From NCBI GenBank assembly GCA_021850325.1, contig JAJZMF010000042.1, forward strand, positions 52,276 through 116,275: a DNA stretch of 64,000 nt, read 5' to 3'. Source of the stretch: Actinomycetes bacterium. GTDB lineage: Bacteria; Actinomycetota; Acidimicrobiia; Acidimicrobiales; Palsa-688. Position numbers and translations under genes: made by a program. The notes beneath the pieces are model-generated. The model was not told the origin of the DNA. It was given only the letters and a program-made list of their open reading frames with translations, and ran no database searches. Below, piece after piece: positions 28,079 to 36,662 of this stretch (the stretch's first letter is position 1; each line of letters opens with the position of its first letter).

Positions 28079-30328
28079 CGGGCTTCCCCCCGCCCCGCCC
28101 ACCGGGCCACCCGGTGGCGGGGGGCTGCTCCCAGGGCCTCGCTCCTCGTGACCGGCGAAGGGCGGGGCCTTGGCGCGTACGAGCCGCGCCACCCCCGCGG
28201 GCAACCACCACGCCCACCGCCCGGCCAGGGCGATCAGGGCAGGCATGAGCAGGCCCCTCACCACGGTGGCGTCCACCACCACCCCCAGGGCCAGGCCCAC
28301 CCCCAGCTCCTGGAGCCCCGCCACCCGGCCGACCACCATGCCCGACAGGGCAGCCACCATGACCAGGGCTGCCGTGCTCACCACCCTCCCGGTGTGGGCC
28401 AGGCCCTCCACGACTGCCTCACCGCTACCCGAGCCGCCGTCCCAGGCCTCCCGCATGCGTGAGACGAAGAAGACCTGGTAGTCCATGGAGAGCCCGAACA
28501 ACATGGCGAAGAGGAAGATGGGCACCCAGCCCTCGAGCTGGGGGGCCCGGTAGAGGCCGAGGAGGTCGGCCCCCAGGCCGAAGCGGAACACCAGCACGGT
28601 CAGGCCGTAGGCGGCGGCCACTGAGACGGCGTCGAGCAGCACCGCCAGCGCCGGCAGGAGCAGGGACCGCAGGGCCCGGGCCAGCAAGAGGTAGGCAGCG
28701 ACGGCCGCCCCCAGTGCCACCCAGGCAAAGGGACCGTAGACCCGGTCCAAGAAGTCCACGCCCTGAGCCGGGGCACCCCCCACGTAGACCTTCGCCGAGG
28801 CCGGGAAGCGCGCCTGACGGACCAGCGCTGAGCGGACCAACCGGACCAGCCGCTGGGAGGCCGGCGCGCCCAGCGCGCTCCGGGGCACCACCACGGACTG
28901 GCGGTACCGGTCACGGCCGGCCGTGTACGGGGGACGGGAACCGACGGCCATGACGAAGACGTCAGGCTGGTCGAGCACCTCGTGGGCCAGGCGCAGGGTG
29001 GCCGCGTCCATGGCAGGGGTGGTCGCCCGCCCCGGCCCCCCGGCGTCCACCACGACGAGCACAGGCCCGATGACCCCGGGCCCCACCCGCCGGCTGAGCG
29101 TGTTGAGGCCCTGCCAAGCCCCGATGTCATGGGGGACCGCGCTGAGCGAGCCCGGCGTGAGCGCCAGCCAGGCAGCAGGCGTTGCCGCGGCGGCCAGGCC
29201 GGCCACCGACAGGGCGGCCACCGTCCCGGGGTGGCGCAGGACGCCGCCGCCCACCCGCCGCCAGAGCCCCCCGGCGGTGGTCCCGGGCCGGCGCGCCCCT
29301 GGGCGCAGGGCGTGCCGGCCGAGCAGGCGGAGCAGGGCCGGCTGCAGGGTGACGGCGGCAGCCGTCGCCACGATGGGGACGAGCAGGCCGGCCACCCCGA
29401 GGGCGCGCACAAAGGGCACGTCGACCACGAGCAGTACCGCCAGGCCGATGGACACCCCGGCGCCCGAGAGCACGACCGTGCGTCCTGCGGTCGCCACCGT
29501 GGTGAGCACGGCCTGCTCGACCTGCGCGGCGCCGGGCCTGCCAACAGGGGCAGCCGGGCCGGCACCGCCCGCCGCCCCCGGCCGGGACAGCTCCTCCCGG
29601 AACCGGTGCACCATGAGCAGCGAGTAGTCCACGGCCAGGCCCAAACCGATCAGCATGACCAGGTTGGGGACGTAGAGGACCATGAGCACGACATGGGCCA
29701 CGGCCCAGACCAGGGCCAGCGCGGTGGTGGTGGTGGCGGCGGCGACGGCAAAGGGGACGACCACGGCCCAGGACAGCCCGAGGACGGCGAGCAGCAGCAC
29801 CAGGGCAGCCACCAGGGCGATGACCTCCCCGCGGTGCAGGTCGGCCGAGAGCACGGGGCTGATGTCGTGCTGGAAGGCGGGGGCACCGGTCACCTGCGCC
29901 CCCTCCACGCCCTGCCGGGCCAGGGCGCCACGCAGCTCAGTGGTCCGGGCAGCCGCCTTCTGCAGGTCCAGCGACGTCGCGATGTCGGCGTACATGATGC
30001 CCGGGCCCGACTGCACGGCCGAGACATGCCCGCCTGGCAGTACCCGGGCGGCGCGCACCAGGCGTTGCCCGAGCTCCCGGGCCACAGCCGGGCCCGAGCT
30101 CCCCGGCACAGGCACCACCACGGTGAAGGTGCCCTCGACGTTCTCGCCGAACTGCCCGGTCAGGATGCGGTCCGCCTGCTGCGAGGCCGTACCGGGCACG
30201 CTCAGAGATGTCGTGAGCAGGCCCGGCAGCCCCGTCATGGCCAACAGGCCCACGGCCATGGCGACCAGCCAGACGGCGAGCACGGCCCAGCGGCCGCGGC
30301 AGGACACGCGCGCCCAGCGCTCGAGCAT
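28046..30328 (-). CDS. MMPL/RND-family exporter
   Basis: 760 residues. Two pseudo-symmetric halves, each with one helix, a soluble loop and a five-helix bundle, as in MmpL/HpnN proteins that export lipids or hydrophobic molecules with the proton gradient. The paired proton-relay motifs are visible: GLGLAVDYSLLMVHRFREEL and LFGLSMDYQVFFVSRMREAW. The first helix begins at about residue 14. It follows thioredoxin in the same direction after a strong hairpin, so it is probably a separate transcript. Its Gly/Pro-rich C-terminus overlaps the convergent secreted gene. Confidence 0.88.
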   Translation of the reverse strand: MLERWARVSCRGRWAVLAVWLVAMAVGLLAMTGLPGLLTTSLSVPGTASQQADRILTGQFGENVEGTFTVVVPVPGSSGPAVARELGQRLVRAARVLPGGHVSAVQSGPGIMYADIATSLDLQKAAARTTELRGALARQGVEGAQVTGAPAFQHDISPVLSADLHRGEVIALVAALVLLLAVLGLSWAVVVPFAVAAATTTTALALVWAVAHVVLMVLYVPNLVMLIGLGLAVDYSLLMVHRFREELSRPGAAGGAGPAAPVGRPGAAQVEQAVLTTVATAGRTVVLSGAGVSIGLAVLLVVDVPFVRALGVAGLLVPIVATAAAVTLQPALLRLLGRHALRPGARRPGTTAGGLWRRVGGGVLRHPGTVAALSVAGLAAAATPAAWLALTPGSLSAVPHDIGAWQGLNTLSRRVGPGVIGPVLVVVDAGGPGRATTPAMDAATLRLAHEVLDQPDVFVMAVGSRPPYTAGRDRYRQSVVVPRSALGAPASQRLVRLVRSALVRQARFPASAKVYVGGAPAQGVDFLDRVYGPFAWVALGAAVAAYLLLARALRSLLLPALAVLLDAVSVAAAYGLTVLVFRFGLGADLLGLYRAPQLEGWVPIFLFAMLFGLSMDYQVFFVSRMREAWDGGSGSGEAVVEGLAHTGRVVSTAALVMVAALSGMVVGRVAGLQELGVGLALGVVVDATVVRGLLMPALIALAGRWAWWLPAGVARLVRAKAPPFAGHEERGPGSSPPPPGGPVGGAGGSPLLHHGDGEVQ
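28093..28122. terminator. hairpin in the convergent overlap region
   Basis: An 8-bp stem (CCACCGGG/CCCGGTGG) extended by five more pairs after a single bulge, loop CCA. It lies 15 bp after the stop of the secreted protein on the plus strand but inside the last codons of the MMPL gene on the minus strand. Confidence 0.45.
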
Positions 30329-30364
30329 GGCCTGCAGTGTAAGCGGCGCCGCTCCGGCGCCTGT

Positions 30365-30397
30365 CTCCCGGCCCCCCGGTCACCGGGGGGCCGGGAG
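30365..30397 (-). terminator. strong GC hairpin after thioredoxin
   Basis: A perfect 15-bp stem (CTCCCGGCCCCCCGG and its complement) with a 3-base TCA loop lies just after the thioredoxin stop and before the MMPL start. No T-run. Confidence 0.7.
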
Positions 30398-30402
30398 GGA
30401 CC

Positions 30403-30780
30403 TCAGCGCCCGGCCGCCTCGGGGACCTGCTCCGCCAGCTGCTTGCGCACCTCGTCCATGTCCAGCTCGTTGACCTTGGTGATCAACTGCTCCAGGGACG
30501 CCGCCGGAAGGGCGCCGGGCTGCGAGTAGAGGAGGATCTGGTCACGGAAGACCATGAGGGTGGGTATCGACATGATGCCGAACTCAGCAGCCAGCTGCTG
30601 CTCCTCCTCGGTGTCCACCTTGCCGAACACCATGTCGGGGTAGCGCTCGGAGGCCTCTTCGAACACGGGGGCGAACATCCGGCACGGCCCGCACCAGCTG
30701 GCCCAGAAGTCGACCAGGACCGTCCCGTTGCCCGAGACGACCTCCTCGAAGTTGTCCTTGCCAAGCTTGACTGTTGCCAC
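30403..30780 (-). CDS. thioredoxin
   Basis: 125 residues from GTG 30780. Cytoplasmic disulfide reductase with active site DFWASWCGPCRMFAP (Cys30, Cys33) and the cis-Pro in SIPTLMVF. The GTG directly precedes the first strand; a longer open frame upstream includes two copies of a 16-bp repeat and is unlikely to be coding. The C-terminal helix is extended by about 15 charged residues compared with E. coli thioredoxin. It follows the CoA-synthetase fusion by 147 bp. Confidence 0.9.
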   Translation of the reverse strand: MATVKLGKDNFEEVVSGNGTVLVDFWASWCGPCRMFAPVFEEASERYPDMVFGKVDTEEEQQLAAEFGIMSIPTLMVFRDQILLYSQPGALPAASLEQLITKVNELDMDEVRKQLAEQVPEAAGR

Positions 30781-30794
30781 GTGCTGCTCCTTGT

Positions 30795-30832
30795 CGTCTG
30801 GTGTGGGGCTCGTCTGGTGTGGGGCTCGTCTG
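30795..30832. repeat. 16-bp direct repeat upstream of thioredoxin
   Basis: Two exact tandem copies of CGTCTGGTGTGGGGCT followed by a six-base third start, located 15-52 bp upstream of the thioredoxin GTG. Could be an operator pair or a slippage product. Confidence 0.8.
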
Positions 30833-30927
30833 TCCTGCGGCGTCCCGGCCACCTCAATGAGTGCAAACACGATTACCCCTATGGGTATTCCGGGCCCGTC
30901 ACCACCTCCCCCACCCCTCGGGGAGGC

Positions 30928-33645
30928 TCAGCGCAGGTGCCGGGTGTCCTCGAGGACGCGCTGGGCGCCGTCGAGCTCCACGCGCAGCCGGGCGTCGACC
31001 ACGACCGCCCCCTCCGGCGTGGCCACCACCGGGTTGCAGTCCAGTTCGACCACCTCGGGCATGTCCTCCACCAGCCGGCTCACCCGGTGCAGCACGTCGG
31101 CCAGGGAGGCCAGGTCGGCCGCAGGGCGCCCCCGGTAACCCTCGAGCAGGGCCGAGCCCCGCAGCCCGGTCAGCATCTCCATGGCGTCCGCCTCGCTGAG
31201 CGGCGCCAGGCGGGCCACGTGGTCCCCCAGCACCTCGACGTTGACCCCGCCCAGGCCGAAGACCACCAGGGGGCCGAACGAAGGGTCCTGCAGCGCCCCC
31301 ACGAGCACCTCCGCTCCCGGGGCAGCCATGGGCTGGACCACGGCACCGGTCATCTCGTCGCCGTAGGAGGCCTCCATGGCCTGGTAGGCGGCCCGGGCCG
31401 CAGCCGGGCCCACCAGGTTGAGGGCCACGCCGCCCCCCTCGCTCTTGTGCACGGGGCCCAGCACCTTGAGCGCCACCGGGCCTGCGCTCGCCTGGGCACG
31501 CTCCGCTGCCTGGTCGGCCGAGGCCACCTCGAAGGTGGGCAGCACGGGCAACCCGAAGGCAGCCAGGACGTCCATGGCTGCCGCCCCGGTCACCCAGCCG
31601 GGCACCATGGGCTGGGCCCCGTCGTGGGCCAGCCGGCGGCGGGCCTCGTTGACGTCCACCCCCTCCAGGACCGGGACGGAGCTGGCCGGGCGCGCCCGCC
31701 ACCGGGCGTACCGGAGCGAATGCGCCAGCGCCCGCACGGCGCTCTCGGGGTAGGCAAAGCTGGGCACGCGTACCGGCCCCGAGCGCAACCGGTCGCCCCC
31801 GGCCCCCTCGGCGCCCAGCAGGCTGGCGACGACGGGCCGAGGTGGGCCCGGCGCAGCCCGCTCGACGGCAGCAACGATGGCAGCAGCCACCTCGTCGGTG
31901 CGCCGGTTGACCAGGGGAGGGGTGAAGTTCACGGCCACGGCGTCGACCTCCCCGCACGACAGCAGCACACCCAATGCCTCCTCGTAGGTGCTGGCGCTGG
32001 CCTCTGCCCCCAGGTCCACCGGGTTGCTCAGGCCGCCGTTGTGAGGGCACACCCGGGCCAGGGCGAGCTGGGTGGCGGTGCTCAGCTCGGGCACCTCCAG
32101 CCCGTTGCTGGCACAGGCGTCGACCGCCAGCACACCCGGCCCCCCACTATTGCTCAGCACGGCGACCCGCATGCCCTGGCCGAGGGGCTGGGACGACACG
32201 ACCTGGGCCACGTCGAAGAGCTCCTCGATGCTGTCCACGCGTATCACCCCGGTCTGGTGGAACAACGCCGCCACCGCCTCGTCGGCGCTGGCCAGAGCGG
32301 CCGTATGGGAGGAGGCAGCCCGGCGGCCGACGGCCGACCGGCCGCCCTTCACGGCGATGAGCGGCTTGGAGCGGCTCAGCTCGCGGGCCAGCCGGGCGAA
32401 CTTGCGCGGGTTGCCGAACGACTCCAGGTAGAGCAGGCCCACCGCGGTGTCGTCGTCCTCGGCCCACCACGAGAGCAGGTCGTTGCCGCTCACGTCGGCC
32501 TTGTTGCCCATGGAGACGAAGTTGGACAGGCCGATCCCCCGCCGGCGGGCCTCGGCCAGGATGGCGATGCCCAGGCCGCCCGATTGGGAGGCGAAACCGA
32601 GGTTGCCGGGCACCGGTGCCTCCCGGGCGAACGTGGCGTTCATGGAGACCTCGGGGTCGGTGTTGAGCACGCCGAAACAGTTGGGCCCCACCATGCGCAT
32701 CCCGTAGGAGTGCGCCAGGCGGGCCGCCTCGCGTTCCAGGGCCGCCCCCTGCTCACCGTCCTCGGCGAAGTGCGACGAGACGACTACCAGGCCGCCCACG
32801 CCCTTGCGCCCGCAAGCCTCGACGACCTCAGGGACAGCCGGCGCGGGCACGGCGACCACAGCCAGGTCCACCTCCCCCGGGACGGCGGCAACGCTGGGGA
32901 AGCAGGGCAGGCTCGCCACGTGGGCAGCGGAAGGGTTGACCGGGTAGACAGGGCCTTTGAAGCCGCCTGCCACCAGGTTGCGCACCAGTTCGTGCCCCAC
33001 CGTCCCAGGGGTACGTGCCGCCCCGATCACGGCGATGGAGCGCGGTCGCAGCAGCCGCTGCATGGAACGGGCAGCTGCCCGGCGGTCCCTCTCGTACAGG
33101 GCAGAGAGGGCTTCCGGGGTGGGCGAGATGTCCATGACCACGCGCACGACGCCGTCCTCCAGGCGGGAGCGCTGGGTGAAACCGGCCGTGCGGAAGACCT
33201 GGGCCATCTGCTGGTTCTCGAAGAGGGTGTCGGCAGCGAAACGCTTGAAGCCGAAGCGGCGCCCCTCGCTGGCCAGGTACTCGAGCAGCAGCGTGCCCAG
33301 GCCCAGCCCCTGGTGGGCGTCGTCGACGACGAAGGCCACCTCTGCCACGTCGCTCCCCGGTATGCGGTCGTACTGGGCGACCCCGATCAGCTGCCCGGCC
33401 CGTTCGGCCACCAGCGCCAGGTGGTCGGGCCCGTCCTGGTGCACGAGGCGTGCCACCTCGGCCTCGGAGAGGTTGGGGTGAGCGCCGAAGTAGCGCAGGC
33501 GCACGGTCTCGGCCGACAGCCGGCTGTGCAAGGCGACCAGGCCCGCTGCGTCCTGGCCCGAAACGGGCCTCAGAACGGCGGTGGAACCATCGGAAAGGAC
33601 GACGTCACGCCCCCAGTCGGGTGGGGCCGGCGCAGCAGCCGGCAC
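30928..33645 (-). CDS. GNAT acetyltransferase fused to ADP-forming acyl-CoA synthetase
   Basis: 905 residues from GTG 33645. N-terminal GNAT domain (about 1-170; VAFVVDDAHQGLGLGTLLLE is the acetyl-CoA loop). Then a CoA-binding Rossmann domain (SIAVIGAARTPGTVGHELVR), a ligase domain with GNKADVSGNDLL and the phospho-His motif SSHTAALASADEA, and a C-terminal ATP-grasp domain (GPVALKVLGPVHKSEGGGV to ELDCNPV). ADP-forming synthetases convert acetyl-CoA to acetate with ATP synthesis; Pat-type relatives acetylate lysines. Here the catalytic His is kept, so both activities are possible. It starts 3 bp after the PPOX stop. Confidence 0.88.
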   Translation of the reverse strand: MPAAAPAPPDWGRDVVLSDGSTAVLRPVSGQDAAGLVALHSRLSAETVRLRYFGAHPNLSEAEVARLVHQDGPDHLALVAERAGQLIGVAQYDRIPGSDVAEVAFVVDDAHQGLGLGTLLLEYLASEGRRFGFKRFAADTLFENQQMAQVFRTAGFTQRSRLEDGVVRVVMDISPTPEALSALYERDRRAAARSMQRLLRPRSIAVIGAARTPGTVGHELVRNLVAGGFKGPVYPVNPSAAHVASLPCFPSVAAVPGEVDLAVVAVPAPAVPEVVEACGRKGVGGLVVVSSHFAEDGEQGAALEREAARLAHSYGMRMVGPNCFGVLNTDPEVSMNATFAREAPVPGNLGFASQSGGLGIAILAEARRRGIGLSNFVSMGNKADVSGNDLLSWWAEDDDTAVGLLYLESFGNPRKFARLARELSRSKPLIAVKGGRSAVGRRAASSHTAALASADEAVAALFHQTGVIRVDSIEELFDVAQVVSSQPLGQGMRVAVLSNSGGPGVLAVDACASNGLEVPELSTATQLALARVCPHNGGLSNPVDLGAEASASTYEEALGVLLSCGEVDAVAVNFTPPLVNRRTDEVAAAIVAAVERAAPGPPRPVVASLLGAEGAGGDRLRSGPVRVPSFAYPESAVRALAHSLRYARWRARPASSVPVLEGVDVNEARRRLAHDGAQPMVPGWVTGAAAMDVLAAFGLPVLPTFEVASADQAAERAQASAGPVALKVLGPVHKSEGGGVALNLVGPAAARAAYQAMEASYGDEMTGAVVQPMAAPGAEVLVGALQDPSFGPLVVFGLGGVNVEVLGDHVARLAPLSEADAMEMLTGLRGSALLEGYRGRPAADLASLADVLHRVSRLVEDMPEVVELDCNPVVATPEGAVVVDARLRVELDGAQRVLEDTRHLR

Positions 33646-33648
33646 CGG

Positions 33649-34059
33649 CTAGCGCTCCGCTGGCCGGGCCTGCTCACCGTGGAGCCAGCCGCTGACGAGC
33701 TCCACGCTCACACGCAGGAGGGTGGTCTCAGTGTCGCTCACGAGAGGCAGAGAGGGGGGCATGGCCAACCCTACCGGTCCCGAAAGGGCCTCTGCCCGGC
33801 CCTGCACCAGCACCTCCCACCGGCTCCGCCCATCGGGGTTGGGCGCCGAGGCGTGGAAGGCGACTATCCCGGGTTGGAAGGGCGCCCTGCTCATGAGGCC
33901 CGGTCCCGCTCGGAGCACCAGGGCATCTCCGTCGAGCGCGCACGTAACGGGGACGAGCAGGGGTAGGGCTCCCTGGGAGAGGGCCAGGTAGCCCGTCACT
34001 GCCCCGCCCAGAAGGGCCCGGCAGTCGCTGGCTGCCAGGCGAAACGACGCCACGGCCAT
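33649..34059 (-). CDS. PPOX/flavin-reductase-fold protein
   Basis: 136 residues from ATG 34059, which has GGGAGG 7 bp upstream; a start at 34107 has no such site. Split beta-barrel of the pyridoxamine-phosphate-oxidase-like group: ALLGGAVTGYLALSQGALPL, VPVTCALDGDALVLRAG, GIVAFHA, WEVLVQGRAEAL. These bind FMN, F420 or heme. It forms an operon with the acyl-CoA synthetase fusion and is divergent from the sensor kinase gene. Cofactor and substrate are not readable. Confidence 0.72.
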   Translation of the reverse strand: MAVASFRLAASDCRALLGGAVTGYLALSQGALPLLVPVTCALDGDALVLRAGPGLMSRAPFQPGIVAFHASAPNPDGRSRWEVLVQGRAEALSGPVGLAMPPSLPLVSDTETTLLRVSVELVSGWLHGEQARPAER

Positions 34060-34118
34060 GTCAGCCTCCCGACGGGCCTCCGGAGTGGTTGTCAGTCCAC
34101 GTACCATATTGATCAAGG

Positions 34119-34153
34119 TTGGGCCCGCCGAACACAACTTTTGCAGGGCCCAA
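34119..34153. promoter_or_regulatory. 8-bp inverted repeat in the PPOX/kinase divergent promoter
   Basis: TTGGGCCC (34119-34126) and GGGCCCAA (34146-34153) are perfect inverted copies 19 bp apart. The layout suggests a dimeric operator. Between them lies ACAACTTTTGCA, partly like a DosR half-site. Confidence 0.35.
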
Positions 34154-34160
34154 GGGCCCG

Positions 34161-34183
34161 AGGTGCCAGGGGCGTGGGCACCT
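34161..34183. promoter_or_regulatory. hairpin in the kinase leader
   Basis: AGGTGCC and GGCACCT form a 7-bp stem with a 9-base loop, ending 21 bp before the kinase start codon. It could be a leader hairpin or an operator. Confidence 0.3.
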
Positions 34184-34204
34184 GGGGCTAAAATGGAGGA
34201 GAGC

Positions 34205-36058
34205 ATGGTGTCAGAGGCAGAGGCTCCCGAGGCTGCGGAGACCTCAGGACAGGGTCACGTCGCAGAGGGCGGGCCTGGCGTCCATCTGGGCACGAACATG
34301 CTGGAGACCTTCCTGTCCCTGATGCCGGACGCCGCGGTGGCGGTGGACGGCCAGGGAGCCATAGTGGCGGCCAACGTCCGGACGGAGGCCTTCTTCGGCT
34401 ACCGGTCGTCGGAGCTGGAGGGCAAGTCGATCGAGGTACTGGTGCCCGAGAGGTTCCGCCATGCCCACCGCAGGCAGCGGGTCGACTACGGCGCCGACCC
34501 CCATGCCCGCCCCATGGGCGTGGGCCTGGAGCTGTACGCCCGGCGCAAGGACGGCAGCGAGTTCCCTGTCGACATCAGCCTGGCTCCGATCGGCGGGGAA
34601 GCCGAGCAGCTGATCGTGGCAGCCATCAGGGACATAACCGAGCGCAAGGCGGCCCAGTCCGCCCAGGCCCAGTTGGCCGCCATCGTGGAGTCATCGGCCG
34701 ACGCCATCTTCTCCATGACCGCCAACGGGGTGGTGACGAGCTGGAACCCGGCCGCCGAGGCCATGTTCGGCTACGAGCGCCAAGCCGTGCTCGGCCACCA
34801 CGTGAGCCAGTTCTTCCCCGACGACCCGGTGCTCGAGGACCTGTTGGACGCTGCCCATTCGGGCCGGGCCACGGCGACCCACGACACCCGCTGGCAGAGG
34901 GCTGACGGGCGCCGGCTGGACGTGGCCATCTCCGTCTCGCTACTGGAGGGGCGCGACGACGCCGGCTACTCCCTCCTGGTCCGGGACATCACCGTACGCA
35001 AGGCAGCCGAGCTGCAGCTCCAGCGCCAGGCCGCCTGGCAACAGGCCACGTCCGAGGTGCGCCTCAGCCTGCTCTCGGACTCGCTGGAGGAGTCCCTCTC
35101 CTTGATCTGCAAGTGGGCGGCGCAGCTCTCCAGGGCCACCGTTGCCGCCGTGGTGGTACCGGAGACGGGCCGCTGGCGGGCCGCCGGCCACTGGGGCGAC
35201 AGGGCCGAGCTGGCCCGCATGGGCCACACGCTCGCCACCCATACAGGTGCCGGGCCCCCTGACTGGGCGACCTCCCTGCCCGGCCTGGACGTGAAGACGT
35301 ACCCTGTCGCACTGGGCGACAAGGGGACGCTCTCCGGCGCGGCACTGGTGCTTGCTGCACCGGTCGGATGGGCCAGGGCCCATGCCGACAACGAGGTAAT
35401 AGCCTCTCTCACCAGCCACACCGCCCTGGCCTTCGAGCTGGGCGCAGTCCGCTCCGAGCGGGACCGCCTGCTCATCTCCGCCGACCGGGAACGCATAGCC
35501 CGCGACCTGCACGACCTGGTGATCCAGCGGTTGTTCGGCGCCGGGCTGCGGCTCCAAGGGGCACTGGGCCTCATCGCCAACGAATCGGCAGCCAACCGGG
35601 TGGCGTCCACCGTCGACGACCTCGACACGACCATCAAGGAGATCCGGGAGGCGATCTTCGCCCTGGAGTCGACCCCGGGGACCGGTCTGCAGGCCAAGGT
35701 GCTGGAGCGGGCGGCCGAGGCGGCGGAGGCGCTCGGCCATCAGCCGGCTGTGCACTTCGACGGCGAGGTCGACAAGGAGGTCCCCCTGCACGTGCAGGTG
35801 GAGGCGGCCACCGTCCTACGCGAGGCTCTGTCCAATGCGGCACGCCACGCCGAGGCATCCCGGGTCGAGGTCTCCGTCACCATCGACGACCACCTCACCC
35901 TGGTGGTGACCGACGACGGGGTGGGCATCGGCAACCCGACGCGCATGAGCGGGATAGCCAACTCCCGCGCCCGGGCCGAGCTGCTCGGGGGCAAGCTGGA
36001 GATCGGGCCGGGCCCGGAGGGGGGCACGCGCTTCAGCTGGCGTGTGCCGGTCGACTGA
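34205..36058 (+). CDS. PAS-PAS-GAF sensor histidine kinase, DevS-like output
   Basis: 617 residues from ATG 34205, which has GGAGGAGAGC directly upstream. Two PAS domains (about 35-150, ending DITERKAA; and about 155-270, ending DITVRKAAE), one GAF-like domain (about 275-420), then a HisKA_3 dimerisation helix with His436 in RERIARDLHDLVIQRLFG and an HATPase domain (LREALSNAARHA, VTDDGVGIG, GGTRFSWRVPVD). No membrane helix, so a cytoplasmic sensor of a ligand, redox state or gas is likely. The HisKA_3 type pairs with NarL-family regulators such as the one at 6759-7406; no regulator gene is adjacent. Confidence 0.88.
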   Translation: MVSEAEAPEAAETSGQGHVAEGGPGVHLGTNMLETFLSLMPDAAVAVDGQGAIVAANVRTEAFFGYRSSELEGKSIEVLVPERFRHAHRRQRVDYGADPHARPMGVGLELYARRKDGSEFPVDISLAPIGGEAEQLIVAAIRDITERKAAQSAQAQLAAIVESSADAIFSMTANGVVTSWNPAAEAMFGYERQAVLGHHVSQFFPDDPVLEDLLDAAHSGRATATHDTRWQRADGRRLDVAISVSLLEGRDDAGYSLLVRDITVRKAAELQLQRQAAWQQATSEVRLSLLSDSLEESLSLICKWAAQLSRATVAAVVVPETGRWRAAGHWGDRAELARMGHTLATHTGAGPPDWATSLPGLDVKTYPVALGDKGTLSGAALVLAAPVGWARAHADNEVIASLTSHTALAFELGAVRSERDRLLISADRERIARDLHDLVIQRLFGAGLRLQGALGLIANESAANRVASTVDDLDTTIKEIREAIFALESTPGTGLQAKVLERAAEAAEALGHQPAVHFDGEVDKEVPLHVQVEAATVLREALSNAARHAEASRVEVSVTIDDHLTLVVTDDGVGIGNPTRMSGIANSRARAELLGGKLEIGPGPEGGTRFSWRVPVD

Positions 36059-36133
36059 GGGCGGACCGGCCGGGCCTCTCGGCCCTCGGGTGGCCCGCTC
36101 CGGGCCCTTCGCTCTCCCTCATTCGGGGTGAAA

Positions 36134-36147
36134 GTGACTTTTGGCCC
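36134..36147 (+). promoter_or_regulatory. DosR-box-like site upstream of the second PPOX gene
   Basis: GTGACTTTTGGCCC matches 12 of 13 fixed positions of the mycobacterial DosR motif GGGACTTTNGGCCC. It lies 74-87 bp before ATG 36221, between the sensor kinase and this gene. It is the closest match of that form in the window. Confidence 0.5.
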
Positions 36148-36220
36148 GCGGTTAGGCCCGCCTAGGGCGCGAAGCTGATGCCTGAGCCTGGCGCCGTCCA
36201 GGGTGGACAAGGAGGCTGAC

Positions 36221-36652
36221 ATGCCCGAGACGATGCTCGAGCCACTCGACGAGGACCAGTGCCTCAAGCTGCTGAGCACCACCAGGCTCGGTCGTGTCGC
36301 AGTCGTGACCGAACATGGCAGGCCCGAGATCTTCCCGGTCAACTTCGCCCTCCACGACCGGACGGTGGTGTTCGTCACCGGCTCCGCCGTCATGCAGGCC
36401 TGGGCACCTCTCGGCCATGTGGCCTTCGAGGTGGACCACATCGACCCTGGCACCCACGAAGGCTGGGACGTGGTCGTGCGGGGCGAGGGGGCCGACATCA
36501 CCGACTCCCTCGACGCAGAGTCCCTCTTGGCGCGCCACGACCGGATCGAACAGTGGGCGCCCGGCACTCACGACCGCTGGATCTCGATCGTGAACCCGAG
36601 CTTCACGGGCCGCCGCCTCTATGTGCCGGCAGCCTCACCCACGTTCTTCTGA
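36221..36652 (+). CDS. pyridoxamine 5'-phosphate oxidase-family protein
   Basis: 143 residues from ATG 36221 with AAGGAGG 7 bp upstream; a GTG 18 bp earlier is less likely. FMN-binding split-barrel pattern: LSTTRLGRVAVVTEHGRPEI, PVNFALHDRTVVFVTGSA, HVAFEVDHIDPGTHEGWDV, VRGEGADI and a C-terminal RWISIVNPSFTGRRL. Small proteins of this type occur in the mycobacterial DosR regulon. It lies downstream of the kinase with its own candidate promoter site, and may reduce or detoxify a small electrophile or quinone. Confidence 0.8.
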   Translation: MPETMLEPLDEDQCLKLLSTTRLGRVAVVTEHGRPEIFPVNFALHDRTVVFVTGSAVMQAWAPLGHVAFEVDHIDPGTHEGWDVVVRGEGADITDSLDAESLLARHDRIEQWAPGTHDRWISIVNPSFTGRRLYVPAASPTFF

Positions 36653-36662
36653 ACCGGGCACT

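Noticed and set aside
30781..33966. Long plus-strand open frame opposite the GNAT/CoA-synthetase gene
   Set aside because: No recognisable domain, biased composition; the minus-strand protein has clear catalytic motifs.
34101..34120. TTGATCAA as an FNR site
   Set aside because: FNR boxes need TTGAT-N4-ATCAA; this is the half-sites fused without spacer, so no FNR call is made.
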